This document shows positions 21,323 through 29,470 of a DNA stretch of 33,173 nt, in pieces. Origin of the DNA: Prevotella sp. (GTDB lineage: Bacteria > Bacteroidota > Bacteroidia > Bacteroidales > Bacteroidaceae); assembly GCA_017508965.1 (NCBI GenBank), contig JAFWQT010000145.1, positions 1 through 33,173 of the forward strand. The letters are read 5' to 3'. Within the stretch, counting starts at the first letter, position 1, and the number at the start of each line of letters is the position of its first letter. A model generated the notes under the pieces. The model saw nothing but the letters and a program-made list of their open reading frames with translations. It made no database searches and was not told the origin of the DNA. Position numbers and translations under genes: made by a program.

Positions 21323-22171
21323 TTAAACAGTATCCATAAATGAGCGTTGCACCTTGTTGAAGACTACGACACCCATGATGAGGAGAACAGACATGAAAAT
21401 AAAACTGTAGCCTAAGGCAAACCAGGAGAAATAGCCCTGCCCGAGTGTGGCAAACTTGAAAGCCTCGATGATGGAGGTCATCGGGTTGGCCATGATGCAG
21501 AGGCGCAAGGTTTCGTCTGTCACCATGCTGAGGGGATAGACGATGGGGGTGCCATACATCCAGAGTTGCAGGATGAAGGTGAAGAGGATGCTCAGGTCGC
21601 GATACTTGGTGGTGAGTGACGACACGAGGATGCCGAATCCCAGTCCAAGTCCGGCGAGCATTATGATGAAGAGCGGCAGGAGCAGCAGGTAGCCGTTGGG
21701 TGCCACATTGGTGCCATGGATGATGAAATACAGATAGATGGCCAGGAAGAGCGCTAACTGTATGCCGAATCTCAACAGGTTGGAAAGAACGGTGGCGATG
21801 GGCACGACCAGGCGTGGGAAATAGACTTTCCCGAACATGTGCTGATTGGCTGTAAAGGTAGAGGACGTCTTGTTCAGGCAATCGGAGAAATAGAACCAGC
21901 AGATGTTGCCCGCCATATAGAAAAGGGCCTGAGGAGTGCCGTCGGTGCTCATTTTTGCGATGCCGCCGAAGACCACCATGTTCATAATGACTGTGAGAAC
22001 AGGTTGGATAATATACCACAGAGGTCCCAGGACCGTCTGCTTGTACTGCACCACGATGTTCCTCTTCACGAAAAGCGCAATGAGATCACGATATCGCCAA
22101 ATTTCCCTGAAGTCAACACTCCAGAGTCGCTGGTAGGGTCGGATGACCATCGTGAACTCGTTTTTCTTCAT
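21323..22171 (-). CDS. wzm: ABC-2 type polysaccharide export permease (Wzm-like)
   Basis: 282 residues with six hydrophobic segments. The amphipathic N-terminus reads SVDFREIWRYRDLIALFVKRNIVVQYKQTVLGPLWYIIQP, the standard opening of Wzm/TagG permeases. Later blocks TKYRDLSILFTFILQLWMYGTPIVYPL and NPMTSIIEAFKF are also family hallmarks. It pairs with the downstream wzt to form the inner-membrane exporter of a glycan assembled by the GT4, GT11 and WbsX-like proteins. Its start codon lies right next to the remnant of an epimerase gene (22172-22258). Confidence 0.93.
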   Translation of the reverse strand: MKKNEFTMVIRPYQRLWSVDFREIWRYRDLIALFVKRNIVVQYKQTVLGPLWYIIQPVLTVIMNMVVFGGIAKMSTDGTPQALFYMAGNICWFYFSDCLNKTSSTFTANQHMFGKVYFPRLVVPIATVLSNLLRFGIQLALFLAIYLYFIIHGTNVAPNGYLLLLPLFIIMLAGLGLGFGILVSSLTTKYRDLSILFTFILQLWMYGTPIVYPLSMVTDETLRLCIMANPMTSIIEAFKFATLGQGYFSWFALGYSFIFMSVLLIMGVVVFNKVQRSFMDTV

Positions 22172-22258
22172 TTATTTGTAATACTCAGCATACCACTGGG
22201 CGAAACGGCGGAGGCCTTCGCGGAGTTTGTTGGTGAATCCGAAATAAGTCATATCAGC
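22172..22258 (-). pseudogene. 3' remnant of an NAD-dependent sugar epimerase gene
   Basis: On the minus strand the frame reads ADMTYFGFTNKLREGLRR then FAQWYAEYYK and a stop at 22172-22174. This matches the C-terminus of UDP-glucuronate 4-epimerase-like proteins (FGF..T.LREGL..FA.WY..YY). Upstream, similarity ends abruptly where CACCTGACGGC and a CCCTCCTTT palindrome begin, so about 320 codons are missing. The remnant abuts the wzm start, implying that an epimerase once stood between ugd and wzm and was removed at a repeat. Its expected substrate, UDP-glucuronate, is the Ugd product. Confidence 0.65.
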
Positions 22259-22279
22259 ACCTGACGGCACTGCTGTTTT

Positions 22280-22311
22280 CCCCCTCCTTTCGGGAGGGGG
22301 TGAGGGTGGGT
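22280..22311. repeat. CCCTCCCT-type palindromic element at the ugd/epimerase-remnant junction
   Basis: Arms CCCCCTCC and GGAGGGGG around a short loop, then TGAGGGTGGG. It is preceded by a truncated relative of the TCTGCGGT element (CACCTGACGGCACTGCTG) and ends 2 nt from the ugd stop codon. Confidence 0.75.
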
Positions 22312-22313
22312 AA

Positions 22314-23837
22314 TTAGTCTCTGCGGAAGAGGTCGCGGGTGTAGACTTTTTCCTCTACGTCATCGAGGACGGCATCATAGCGGTTGGCAATGATGGCATG
22401 TGACTGAGCCTTGAACTGCGCAAGGTCGTTGACGACACGGCTGCCAAAGAAGGTGGCACCGTCGGGAAGGGTGGGCTCGTAGATGATGACCGTGGCACCC
22501 TTAGCCTTGATACGCTTCATCACACCCTGGATTGAGGACTGGCGGAAATTGTCGGAGTTGGCCTTCATGGTCAGACGGTAGATGCCGATAACTGGAGACC
22601 CACCCCAGCCCTCCCTGTTTAGGGAGGGAGCTGCGTTTGGTTCCATAACAGGTGCGTATTGGTTGTTGGCACTATAGGCGTAGTAGCCGGCTTTCCTGAG
22701 CACCTGGTCAGCGATGAAATCCTTGCGGGTGCGGTTGCTTTCCACAATGGCAGTCATCATGTTTTGCGGCACGTTCTGGTAGTTGGCCAGCAGCTGTTTG
22801 GTGTCTTTAGGCAGACAGTAGCCACCGTAACCGAAAGAAGGATTATTATAATGTGTGCCGATGCGCGGGTCGAGACCGATACCCTGGATGATGGCCTTGC
22901 TGTCGAGTCCTTTCACCTCGGCATAGGTGTCGAGTTCGTTGAAATAGCTTACGCGCAGGGCAAGATACGTGTTGGCGAAGAGTTTTACGGCTTCAGCCTC
23001 TTTCATGCCCATGAAAAGGCAGGGGATGCCTTTGGGAGACCCACCAACAGGAGACCTACTAACAGGAGACCCACCCCAGCCCTCCCTGTTTAGGGAGGGA
23101 GTCACGTTAGAGTTAACGTTATCGTTATCGTTAGGGTTCCCGTTTCCTATGGCACCTTCTACCAGCAGGGAGGCGAAGGTGTGGGCATATTCCTCGGCCT
23201 TGGGGTTGCCAAAGGCATTGATGGCGGCATTCTCCTCGGTAAACTCCTGGTTGTCGATGATCTTGGGATAGCCCACGATGATGCGACTGGGATAGAGGTT
23301 ATCGTAAAGTGCCTTGCTCTCGCGCAGGAACTCTGGGGAGAAGAGCAGGTTGAACTTCTTGTCGCGCAACGCTGGTGTGCTGGCAAACTTCAGGGCGTAA
23401 CGCACGTAAAGGGTACGACAATAGCCCACGGGTATGGTACTCTTGATGACCATGAAGGCATCGGGGTTGACCGACAGCACCAAGTCGATGACATCCTCGA
23501 TGAGATGGGTGTCGAAGAAGTTCTTTACCGGGTCGTAGTTGGTGGGAACGGCAATGACAACAAAGTCGGCATCGCGATAAGCTGCTTTCCCATCGAGTGT
23601 TGCATAAAGAGACCCACCCCGGCCCTCCCTGTCTAGGGAGGGAGTTCCAACAGACGGGATAAGCGTAGGGTCTCCCAAATACTTTTCGATGTAGTCGTCT
23701 TGTATAGGAGACTTCCGGTTGTTGATCATCTCTACCTTTTCGGGGATGACATCAACGGCCGTTACTTCATGATGCTGTGCCAACAAAGTGGCGATAGACA
23801 GGCCTACATAGCCTGTTCCTGCTACTGCAATTTTCAT
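22314..23837 (-). CDS. ugd: UDP-glucose 6-dehydrogenase with three repeat-encoded insertions
   Basis: 507 residues where the family usually has about 390. The Rossmann motif GTGYVGLS, the [10 protein letters not shown] block, [47 protein letters not shown] and the catalytic Cys341 in [14 protein letters not shown] are all intact. The enzyme oxidises UDP-glucose to UDP-glucuronate with two NAD+. Extra segments at residues about 62-77, 233-270 and 388-415 each contain a translated CCCTCCCT element ([11 protein letters not shown] or [11 protein letters not shown]); the middle one also holds hexamer-array sequence ([11 protein letters not shown]) and a 15-bp tandem repeat. Aligned with E. coli Ugd from memory, all three fall in loops between conserved blocks, so the protein is probably active. 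It lies 7 nt after the DUF3108 gene. Confidence 0.93.
   Translation of the reverse strand: MKIAVAGTGYVGLSIATLLAQHHEVTAVDVIPEKVEMINNRKSPIQDDYIEKYLGDPTLIPSVGTPSLDREGRGGSLYATLDGKAAYRDADFVVIAVPTNYDPVKNFFDTHLIEDVIDLVLSVNPDAFMVIKSTIPVGYCRTLYVRYALKFASTPALRDKKFNLLFSPEFLRESKALYDNLYPSRIIVGYPKIIDNQEFTEENAAINAFGNPKAEEYAHTFASLLVEGAIGNGNPNDNDNVNSNVTPSLNREGWGGSPVSRSPVGGSPKGIPCLFMGMKEAEAVKLFANTYLALRVSYFNELDTYAEVKGLDSKAIIQGIGLDPRIGTHYNNPSFGYGGYCLPKDTKQLLANYQNVPQNMMTAIVESNRTRKDFIADQVLRKAGYYAYSANNQYAPVMEPNAAPSLNREGWGGSPVIGIYRLTMKANSDNFRQSSIQGVMKRIKAKGATVIIYEPTLPDGATFFGSRVVNDLAQFKAQSHAIIANRYDAVLDDVEEKVYTRDLFRRD
22596..22630. repeat. CCCTCCCT element, ugd insertion 3
   Basis: Reverse orientation on the plus strand; read on the minus strand as [12 protein letters not shown] at about residues 404-415, between [16 protein letters not shown] and [10 protein letters not shown]. 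Confidence 0.9.
23036..23140. repeat. Composite repeat in ugd, insertion 2
   Basis: From right to left on the plus strand: an AACGAT-type hexamer stretch (about 23106-23140), a CCCTCCCT element (23067-23101), and about two and a half copies of a 15-bp tandem unit GGGTCTCCTGTTGGT (23036-23070, read on the minus strand). Translated as [20 protein letters not shown], then [17 protein letters not shown]. It separates two conserved blocks that are adjacent in normal Ugd. Confidence 0.9.
23609..23644. repeat. CCCTCCCT element, ugd insertion 1
   Basis: Arms CCCTCCCT/AGGGAGGG with loop GTCT. Translated as [13 protein letters not shown] at about residues 65-77, just before [16 protein letters not shown]. 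Confidence 0.9.
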
Positions 23838-23844
23838 AATAAGT

Positions 23845-24702
23845 TTATTTTACAATACTCGTGATGGGGCTGCGGGCACCTTTCATGTTCGTGAGGAACG
23901 CCTTGGCAGAACCGAATTTCAGGAACATGTCAAGACGGATGGGAATGTGGTTGGTGTCGTCGGTGACATAGAACCGCACAATCTCGCGATACTTGGCATC
24001 GTCGGTGTCGTATTCCATATAGGAAAGTTCCAGGCAGCGGTATTTCTTGCCATTGTCGGCCTTGATGGTGCTTTTGCCACGGTAGCGAAGCTGACCTTTC
24101 TCGATGCTGTTGCCGTCGGCAATCGGGAAATTGACGACATGTCCCTTCTTCCATCCCTCAGGATCGAAACTGCGTGCACGGAGGAAGATGTTCATCATGT
24201 CGTATACACATTCATTGAACTGCCTTTTATACCATTGGTGCTTTCCCTCGTGGTTGATGCGGTGCTGGCGTAGATTGGTCTTTCCACCTTCGTAGGTGTA
24301 CCATACCTCATCCACGGTGTAGCGCTTTCCCTCGCGTGCACCTTTACGGAAATAGAGGGGAGCCAGTTCGGTGGAAGAGTAGCACAGCAGCGTGTCGCGC
24401 AGTACGAACATCTGGTCGACATCCTTGTTGCCTCGGGTGGTGAGCGAAGCACGATAGGCATCGACTCCCTTATATTTGCTCTGAACGGTGTACATGGAGG
24501 CAGTTCCGGCCTTTACCCAAACGAATTTCCAGTTATAATACAGGTTGTAAGACAGGAATTCGCCGCCTTTGAATGCAGTGTTGCGGAAGGTGCACTGTGC
24601 CTGGGAAGCGACAGGCAGCAAGGTAAACAGGCCGATGAGCAGGATGCTCTTGAAGCCTTTTACAGTTTTGATAGACATTTTATTTGTATTCATTGTGTTC
24701 AC
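23845..24702 (-). CDS. DUF3108-family exported protein
   Basis: 285 residues with a signal peptide ([19 protein letters not shown]). An ATG at 24678 ([11 protein letters not shown]) is a plausible shorter start. The mature part begins [34 protein letters not shown], the typical DUF3108 opening, and contains beta-rich segments such as [19 protein letters not shown] and [27 protein letters not shown]. Members are periplasmic or cell-surface proteins of unknown function. The gene is third in an operon with the GH3 and Ig-like lipoprotein genes, with 39 nt before it and 7 nt between it and ugd. Confidence 0.85.
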   Translation of the reverse strand: MNTMNTNKMSIKTVKGFKSILLIGLFTLLPVASQAQCTFRNTAFKGGEFLSYNLYYNWKFVWVKAGTASMYTVQSKYKGVDAYRASLTTRGNKDVDQMFVLRDTLLCYSSTELAPLYFRKGAREGKRYTVDEVWYTYEGGKTNLRQHRINHEGKHQWYKRQFNECVYDMMNIFLRARSFDPEGWKKGHVVNFPIADGNSIEKGQLRYRGKSTIKADNGKKYRCLELSYMEYDTDDAKYREIVRFYVTDDTNHIPIRLDMFLKFGSAKAFLTNMKGARSPITSIVK

Positions 24703-24741
24703 GTTTTAATTGTTTGACGAACATTTGACGTTATGTCAGGA

Positions 24742-26808
24742 TTAAAGTTTAACCCCCGTCACGCCCTCGATATACTCGATACCCTTTTCGCGGGCGCGGT
24801 CGACATTACGGCTCTTGATCGTTGCTTTCTTCTTCTCGCCCTTTTGCTTGACGAGTACACCGGGCTTCTGGTTCATCGTGGGCGTTGACTCCGGATTCCA
24901 GGAAAGGGAAAGGTCCCATTTCTCCTTACATTCTATTTCCTTGGGGTAATAGTAGACCTTTTCCGGCTGCAGGTCTAAGTCGTAATCGCCGGTATCCCAC
25001 ATGCCGTTATGGTTTTCGTCAATAAACATGCGGATGTAGTAGGTTCCCGCATTGAGATAGTAGAACTCGGCCACACCCTTGTCGGCCTTCACTTTCTTCA
25101 CCACGTTGTCTCCTTTATCCACCAACATAGCCACTATGTCTTTGTCGGTCATGCCTTCGAAGGTGAAAATCAGGGAACTGAACTCGTCCATGCTTCCTAC
25201 CTTGAATCCCTGCTTGAAGGGATTGGACTGCAGTCCGTAGATATTGGTAAATGCCAGGCTGTCGGTTTCCAGACTATATTCCAGTCCGGGCTTCCATTCG
25301 CCGCGCAGCTCGTAGGTTCGCGGGATGTCTTCTCGCTTGAAGAATTTATACGGCGACTTATACCACACGGAGTCAATCATCGAATACAGGTGGATGGTCG
25401 AGGTGTCGGGTTCCAGGATTGGCGTATCGAAAGTAACCAAGAGGTTGTTTTCGGGCGTCATCTTACCCGGTATAGCCCACTTGGGTTCCAACGGTTTTTT
25501 CTTTACCGCATACTGGGAAGAGTCAACTTCTTCTCCTTTTTTCAGCGCTTTTTCCAGTTTCTTTTTCAGTTCCTTTTCCTCGTCGGCAATCTTTTTCATG
25601 CGCTTCTCGTATGGATCTTTCGACAGAATCTCCTGGGAGTCGGTAGTGAGTACCAACGCCCCAAGACTGTCGGTGATGTAATACTTGAGTTCCATGTAGA
25701 GCGTATCCTGATTGACCAGCGAGGAGTCGCGCAACCAATAGGTGATGGTGTCTTTTTTCTGCGAAGGTTCAACGATGAACGCATCTTTTTCGTTGAAGTT
25801 GAGTCCCCTGATTTCGGGCAGGGAATCGTGTCCATAGGTAAAGAACAGCTGGAAGAAAGGTGCTGTCTTGCGTTCTGCCTTCAGGAAAAAGCGGTCGGTC
25901 AGTTCCTGTTCGAAACCCTTGAGCACAATGTCGTCGGGCAGGAAATGAGTGTAGTTCACGGGTGTGATGCTCCGGATGTGGAGCGTGTCGGTCCAGATGG
26001 TGTCGTGCCTCACGTCAGGTTTCGACGACGGCACGATGATGTCGTGGTTGAAAGCCACCATCTCGTTCTTCTGCGTGTAGCAGTAATTGCCGTCAACATC
26101 TTTCAGGGCGAAGATGCGGTAGGAGCCGTTGGCAATACCCTTGATGACAAAATGGCCGCGAGAGTCGGTGCGGGACACACGGAGGAAAGGACGGGTGCGG
26201 AAGATGCTGTCGTTCCACTGCGAATCGCTGTTTTCATCGAGGTATTCGCTACCGTTGGCAGGATAGAGTCCCACCATGATGCCTTTCACGGGTTCGAGCG
26301 TCTTAGCCTCGATGACATATCCCGACACCTCCATCGTGTCGATCTGCTCGCCGGTAGAGAAGGAATATGTGTAGTTGCCCAGCGGATTACCCTCGTTGTT
26401 GTCGCTGATGGCATCCGAGAAGTCGATGGTGTAGGTCGTGTTGGGTTTCAGCGAGTCAATCAGCTCCACGACAATCTTCTTGCCGGTGGCCTTGATTTCG
26501 GGAACTTCCAGCTGGGGAGGCGACACCACCACGTTCTCCGTGGGATTGTCTATCTTGATGAATTCATTGAAATGGATGGTTATCTTGCTGTTGGTCACGT
26601 TGGTTCCCTTGTCGTCGGGCGTTGAGCCTACTACTCTCGGGGGAGTCTCATCGTACCATCCGCCGTCGGGCTGTCCCATGCGGGCACACCCACAGAAAGC
26701 ACTAATCAGGCCAACTATGCCGACTATGCTTACGAACATTCGCCGCAGGTTTCTGCCGCTGTTGTTGCCGTTCGTCATTTGGTCAGTGCATTCTGTTTGT
26801 TTACGCAT
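24742..26808 (-). CDS. Ig-like (Big_5-type) domain lipoprotein
   Basis: 688 residues. After a basic start there is a hydrophobic segment and a lipobox-like LISAFCGC, with the mature protein beginning at a Cys (CARMGQPDGGWYDETPP). PPRVVGSTPDDKGTNVTNSKITIHFNEFIKIDN is the classic Big_5 Ig-like domain, ending with YTIDFSDAISDNNEGNPL. A CarboxypepD-like fold follows (VSGYVIEAKTLEPVKGIMVGLYP). The rest is long beta-rich sequence with a Lys/Glu-rich coiled segment near residue 410 (KKIADEEKELKKKLEKALKK). It is probably anchored in the outer membrane. The start overlaps the GH3 stop by 8 nt, so the two are translationally coupled. Confidence 0.87.
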   Translation of the reverse strand: MRKQTECTDQMTNGNNSGRNLRRMFVSIVGIVGLISAFCGCARMGQPDGGWYDETPPRVVGSTPDDKGTNVTNSKITIHFNEFIKIDNPTENVVVSPPQLEVPEIKATGKKIVVELIDSLKPNTTYTIDFSDAISDNNEGNPLGNYTYSFSTGEQIDTMEVSGYVIEAKTLEPVKGIMVGLYPANGSEYLDENSDSQWNDSIFRTRPFLRVSRTDSRGHFVIKGIANGSYRIFALKDVDGNYCYTQKNEMVAFNHDIIVPSSKPDVRHDTIWTDTLHIRSITPVNYTHFLPDDIVLKGFEQELTDRFFLKAERKTAPFFQLFFTYGHDSLPEIRGLNFNEKDAFIVEPSQKKDTITYWLRDSSLVNQDTLYMELKYYITDSLGALVLTTDSQEILSKDPYEKRMKKIADEEKELKKKLEKALKKGEEVDSSQYAVKKKPLEPKWAIPGKMTPENNLLVTFDTPILEPDTSTIHLYSMIDSVWYKSPYKFFKREDIPRTYELRGEWKPGLEYSLETDSLAFTNIYGLQSNPFKQGFKVGSMDEFSSLIFTFEGMTDKDIVAMLVDKGDNVVKKVKADKGVAEFYYLNAGTYYIRMFIDENHNGMWDTGDYDLDLQPEKVYYYPKEIECKEKWDLSLSWNPESTPTMNQKPGVLVKQKGEKKKATIKSRNVDRAREKGIEYIEGVTGVKL

Positions 26809-28312
26809 TATTCAGTTTCAGGAGTTGTTCGATATGCTGCCGGGAGTTGCTCAGTCGCGGCACCTTGTGCTGTCCGCCCAGTTTTCCCCGTTGCTTCAGC
26901 CAGTCGTTGAACAGTCCTTCGCGGGCTTTCACAATTTGAAGTCTCTGCAGGGTGATATCCTTGAAACGCTTGGCCTCGTAGTCGGAGTTCACCTCTTGCA
27001 GATGCTGGTCGAGCAGTGTGGCAAACTGCTGTAAGTCAGCCGGTTCGCGTGCAAATTCAATGACCCACTGGTGGTAGCATTTGGCCTTGCCGTCCATGAA
27101 TACCGGGGCAGCCGTGTATTCGAGCACCTCGGCACCCGTCTCCTGACAGGCATACTGGAGTCCCTTTTCGGCATTGTCCACAATCAGTTCTTCGCCGAAG
27201 GCATTGATGAAATGCTTGGTGCGTCCGGAAATGATGAATTTATAGGGATTCTTTGAGGTGAATATCACGGTGTCGCCAATGAGATAGCGCCATAGTCCGC
27301 ACGAGGTGCTGATGAGCATGGCATAGTTTTTCCCGGTTTCAACGCCCTCAAGCGGGACGACGGTGGGATGTTCTTTCTCCATTTCATCGGTGGGAATGAA
27401 CTCGTAGAAGATGTCGTAGTCGAGCATGAGCATCAGACTCTGGTCGTTGGGATCGTCCTGCAGTCCGAAGAAACCTTCCGAGGCATTATACGTCTCCATG
27501 TAGTGCATGTTCGGCGACGTGATGAGTTCCTCGTATTGTTTGCGGTAGGGTGCGAACGAGACACCTCCGTGGAAGAACACCTCGATGTTGGGCCACACCT
27601 CTTCAAGGTGCTTCTTGCCCGATATTTCCATCATTCTCGTCAGCACCGAGAGCATCCACGAGGGCACGCCGCTCAGCGTGGTCACGTTCTTGTTCATGGT
27701 TTCCAATGCGATGCGCTCGCGCTTCACTTCGAAATCGGAGAGCAGTGCTGTCTGTTTCTTCGGCACACGCACCAGGTTGGCCAACGGATTGATGTTTTCG
27801 ATAAGGATGGCCGAAAGGTCGCCTACCAGCGAGTTGCGCAGCGTGTAGTTGGGCGAATGTGAGCCGCCGAGAATCAGCGAGCGTCCGTCGAAAATCCTGC
27901 TTTTGGGGTTGTTGCGCAGATAGAGTGCGACGCAGTCGAAGGAACCGGCATAGTGGATATGCTTCAGTCCGTCGTGGGTGACGGGTATGAACTTCGACTT
28001 GTCGTTGGTGGTGCCGCTCGACTTGGCGTACCACTTCACCTGTCCTGGCCAGAGCACGTCGTGCTCGCCATGACGCATCCGGTCGATATATCCTTTCAGC
28101 TCCTCGTAGGTGTTGACGGGCACATTGTGGGCAAAGTCCTCATAGTTTTTTATGGCAGAGAACATGTATTTGTTGCCGTACTCTGTGTCCTTGGCCTCAT
28201 GGATGAGGCTCTCCAGCACTTCTTCTTGGAGAGCTGCCCCATGATTGATATGTTTCTCCAATTCCTTTGCGCGGGAATGGAATACCTTTCGTACAATTCT
28301 AGTTAGACTCAT
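26801..28312 (-). CDS. GH3 auxin-responsive-promoter family protein
   Basis: 503 residues of the GH3 acyl-adenylate family. Markers are VPVNTYEELKGYIDRMRHGEHDVLWPGQVKWYAKSSGTTNDKSKFIPVT (the phosphate-binding SSGTT motif), FFHGGVSFAPYRKQYEEL, YNASEGFFGLQ and YRYLIGDTVIF-like LWRYLIGDTVIFTSKNPYKF. Plant GH3 enzymes join amino acids to acyl acids via adenylates; the bacterial substrate is unknown. The gene is first in an operon with the Ig-like lipoprotein and DUF3108 genes, an arrangement I recall from other Bacteroidetes. The promoter is at 28339-28369, giving a leader of about 22 nt. Confidence 0.92.
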   Translation of the reverse strand: MSLTRIVRKVFHSRAKELEKHINHGAALQEEVLESLIHEAKDTEYGNKYMFSAIKNYEDFAHNVPVNTYEELKGYIDRMRHGEHDVLWPGQVKWYAKSSGTTNDKSKFIPVTHDGLKHIHYAGSFDCVALYLRNNPKSRIFDGRSLILGGSHSPNYTLRNSLVGDLSAILIENINPLANLVRVPKKQTALLSDFEVKRERIALETMNKNVTTLSGVPSWMLSVLTRMMEISGKKHLEEVWPNIEVFFHGGVSFAPYRKQYEELITSPNMHYMETYNASEGFFGLQDDPNDQSLMLMLDYDIFYEFIPTDEMEKEHPTVVPLEGVETGKNYAMLISTSCGLWRYLIGDTVIFTSKNPYKFIISGRTKHFINAFGEELIVDNAEKGLQYACQETGAEVLEYTAAPVFMDGKAKCYHQWVIEFAREPADLQQFATLLDQHLQEVNSDYEAKRFKDITLQRLQIVKAREGLFNDWLKQRGKLGGQHKVPRLSNSRQHIEQLLKLNNA

Positions 28313-28338
28313 TAGTCGCTAATGCATATAAGAGGGTA

Positions 28339-28369
28339 CAAAGGTACGGAGAAACTGAGAGACTACAAA
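28339..28369 (-). promoter_or_regulatory. Predicted promoter of the GH3 operon
   Basis: Minus-strand TTTG at 28366-28369, a 19-nt spacer, then TACCTTTG at 28339-28346. Confidence 0.6.
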
Positions 28370-28390
28370 AAAAATTAGTTATTTTTAATG

Positions 28391-29407
28391 CTATTCGGCA
28401 AATGCAGCTTCCTCGGCTGCAGCGATGATTTCCTCGCGGCTTTTCTCCTTGGGAGTGACCGTGATGTCGTCGAGCGAATAGTCGTCGTTTTCCATGTCAG
28501 TCGTCAGAGAAACGCTGTCTTCTGTTTTCTCTTCCCGGTTTTCGGGCTGTTTTTTCACGGGTTGTTCAATGATGAAGTCCTCGGGCTGTTCTTCCAGGTT
28601 GGGAACCACGCTGACGGGTTCTTCTTCCATTTTCGTACGCTTGGTCTTTGCCTCAAACACCTGGTTGGTGAACTGAGGTTCTTTGCGCAGCCGCTGCAGC
28701 GTCAGTTTGGCAGCCTGTTGCTGGGCTTCCTTTTTCGAATAGCCTTCTCCCTTCTCGCCTTTTATTCCTTCGATGCTAATCTGATAGGCAAACTTCGGCG
28801 AGCCGTTGTCCTCCTTTTCCATTTTCAGCAGCACGAATTCCACCTGCACGCGGTTTTTCTGTCCCCATTCAATCAGTTTCGACTTGAAGTTCACTTCCTT
28901 GTAGGCCACCTTGTCGATGTTGATGATTTCCTTGAGAATCTTCTTTTCCATGAATTGCATGCAGGCATCGTAGCCCAGGTCGAGATAGATGGCCCCCACA
29001 AGTGCCTCGAACGCATTTCCCCCCATATACGAGTTATGGCTGTGGTTGCGGTTGTCGTTCTGCACCATTTCGATAATGCCCATCTCCTTGGCCAGTCTTC
29101 CCAGCGTGTTGCGTGAAACCAGTTTCGAGCGGGTGTTGGTGAGGAATCCCTCGCGTTTGCCCGGGAAATGACGGTAGACAATGTGTCCCACGACGGCATC
29201 CAGAATGGCATCGCCCAGAAATTCCAGCCGCTCGTTGTTCACAGGCTTGCCTTTTTCTCTCTTTCCGATGCTGCTGTGCATCAGTGCCTGCCTGTAATAC
29301 TGAATGTTGTTGGGATAGAATCCGGTGATGTTGTGCAGTGTGACGTAGAGTTCCTTGTCTTTCCGGAAGGGAAGACGCAGCCCGTTAAGAATGTTTTTTA
29401 TGCTCAT
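28391..29407 (-). CDS. rnc: Ribonuclease III
   Basis: 338 residues. The nuclease signature ERLEFLGDAILDA is at residues 59-71 and the second catalytic block GNAFEALVGAIYLDLGYD at about 130-147. A dsRNA-binding domain ends with GEGYSKKEAQQQAAKLTLQRL near residue 238. The last 90-100 residues form an acidic, low-complexity extension (EEEPVSVVPNLEEQPEDFI to EEIIAAAEEAAFAE) not present in E. coli RNase III but seen in some Bacteroidetes. The enzyme cuts double-stranded RNA, including rRNA precursors. It follows fabF in an acpP-fabF-rnc operon. A perfect 14-bp hairpin sits just before its start codon. Confidence 0.95.
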   Translation of the reverse strand: MSIKNILNGLRLPFRKDKELYVTLHNITGFYPNNIQYYRQALMHSSIGKREKGKPVNNERLEFLGDAILDAVVGHIVYRHFPGKREGFLTNTRSKLVSRNTLGRLAKEMGIIEMVQNDNRNHSHNSYMGGNAFEALVGAIYLDLGYDACMQFMEKKILKEIINIDKVAYKEVNFKSKLIEWGQKNRVQVEFVLLKMEKEDNGSPKFAYQISIEGIKGEKGEGYSKKEAQQQAAKLTLQRLRKEPQFTNQVFEAKTKRTKMEEEPVSVVPNLEEQPEDFIIEQPVKKQPENREEKTEDSVSLTTDMENDDYSLDDITVTPKEKSREEIIAAAEEAAFAE

Positions 29408-29420
29408 TCTTTAGGATATT

Positions 29421-29456
29421 AATTAGTAATGGGCAGACTTCCGCCCATTACTAATT
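29421..29456. other. Perfect 14-bp hairpin between fabF and rnc
   Basis: AATTAGTAATGGGC (29421-29434), loop AGACTTCC, then GCCCATTACTAATT (29443-29456). It lies in the leader of rnc within the acpP-fabF-rnc transcript. It could be an intercistronic terminator/attenuator or an RNase III cleavage site. There is no long U-run on the rnc side. Confidence 0.75.
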
Positions 29457-29470
29457 ACAAATTAAAAAAG

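Noticed and set aside
21312..22019. Upstream extension of the Wzt frame giving a 656-residue protein
   Set aside because: The extension overlaps wzm in another frame and reads as His/Arg-rich nonsense; the Wzt family start MNAVEFENVGKQY is at 21311.
25009..26625. 538-codon plus-strand ORF opposite the Ig-like lipoprotein gene
   Set aside because: Antisense shadow of a well-supported gene; translation rich in Val, Phe, His and Gln without domain motifs.
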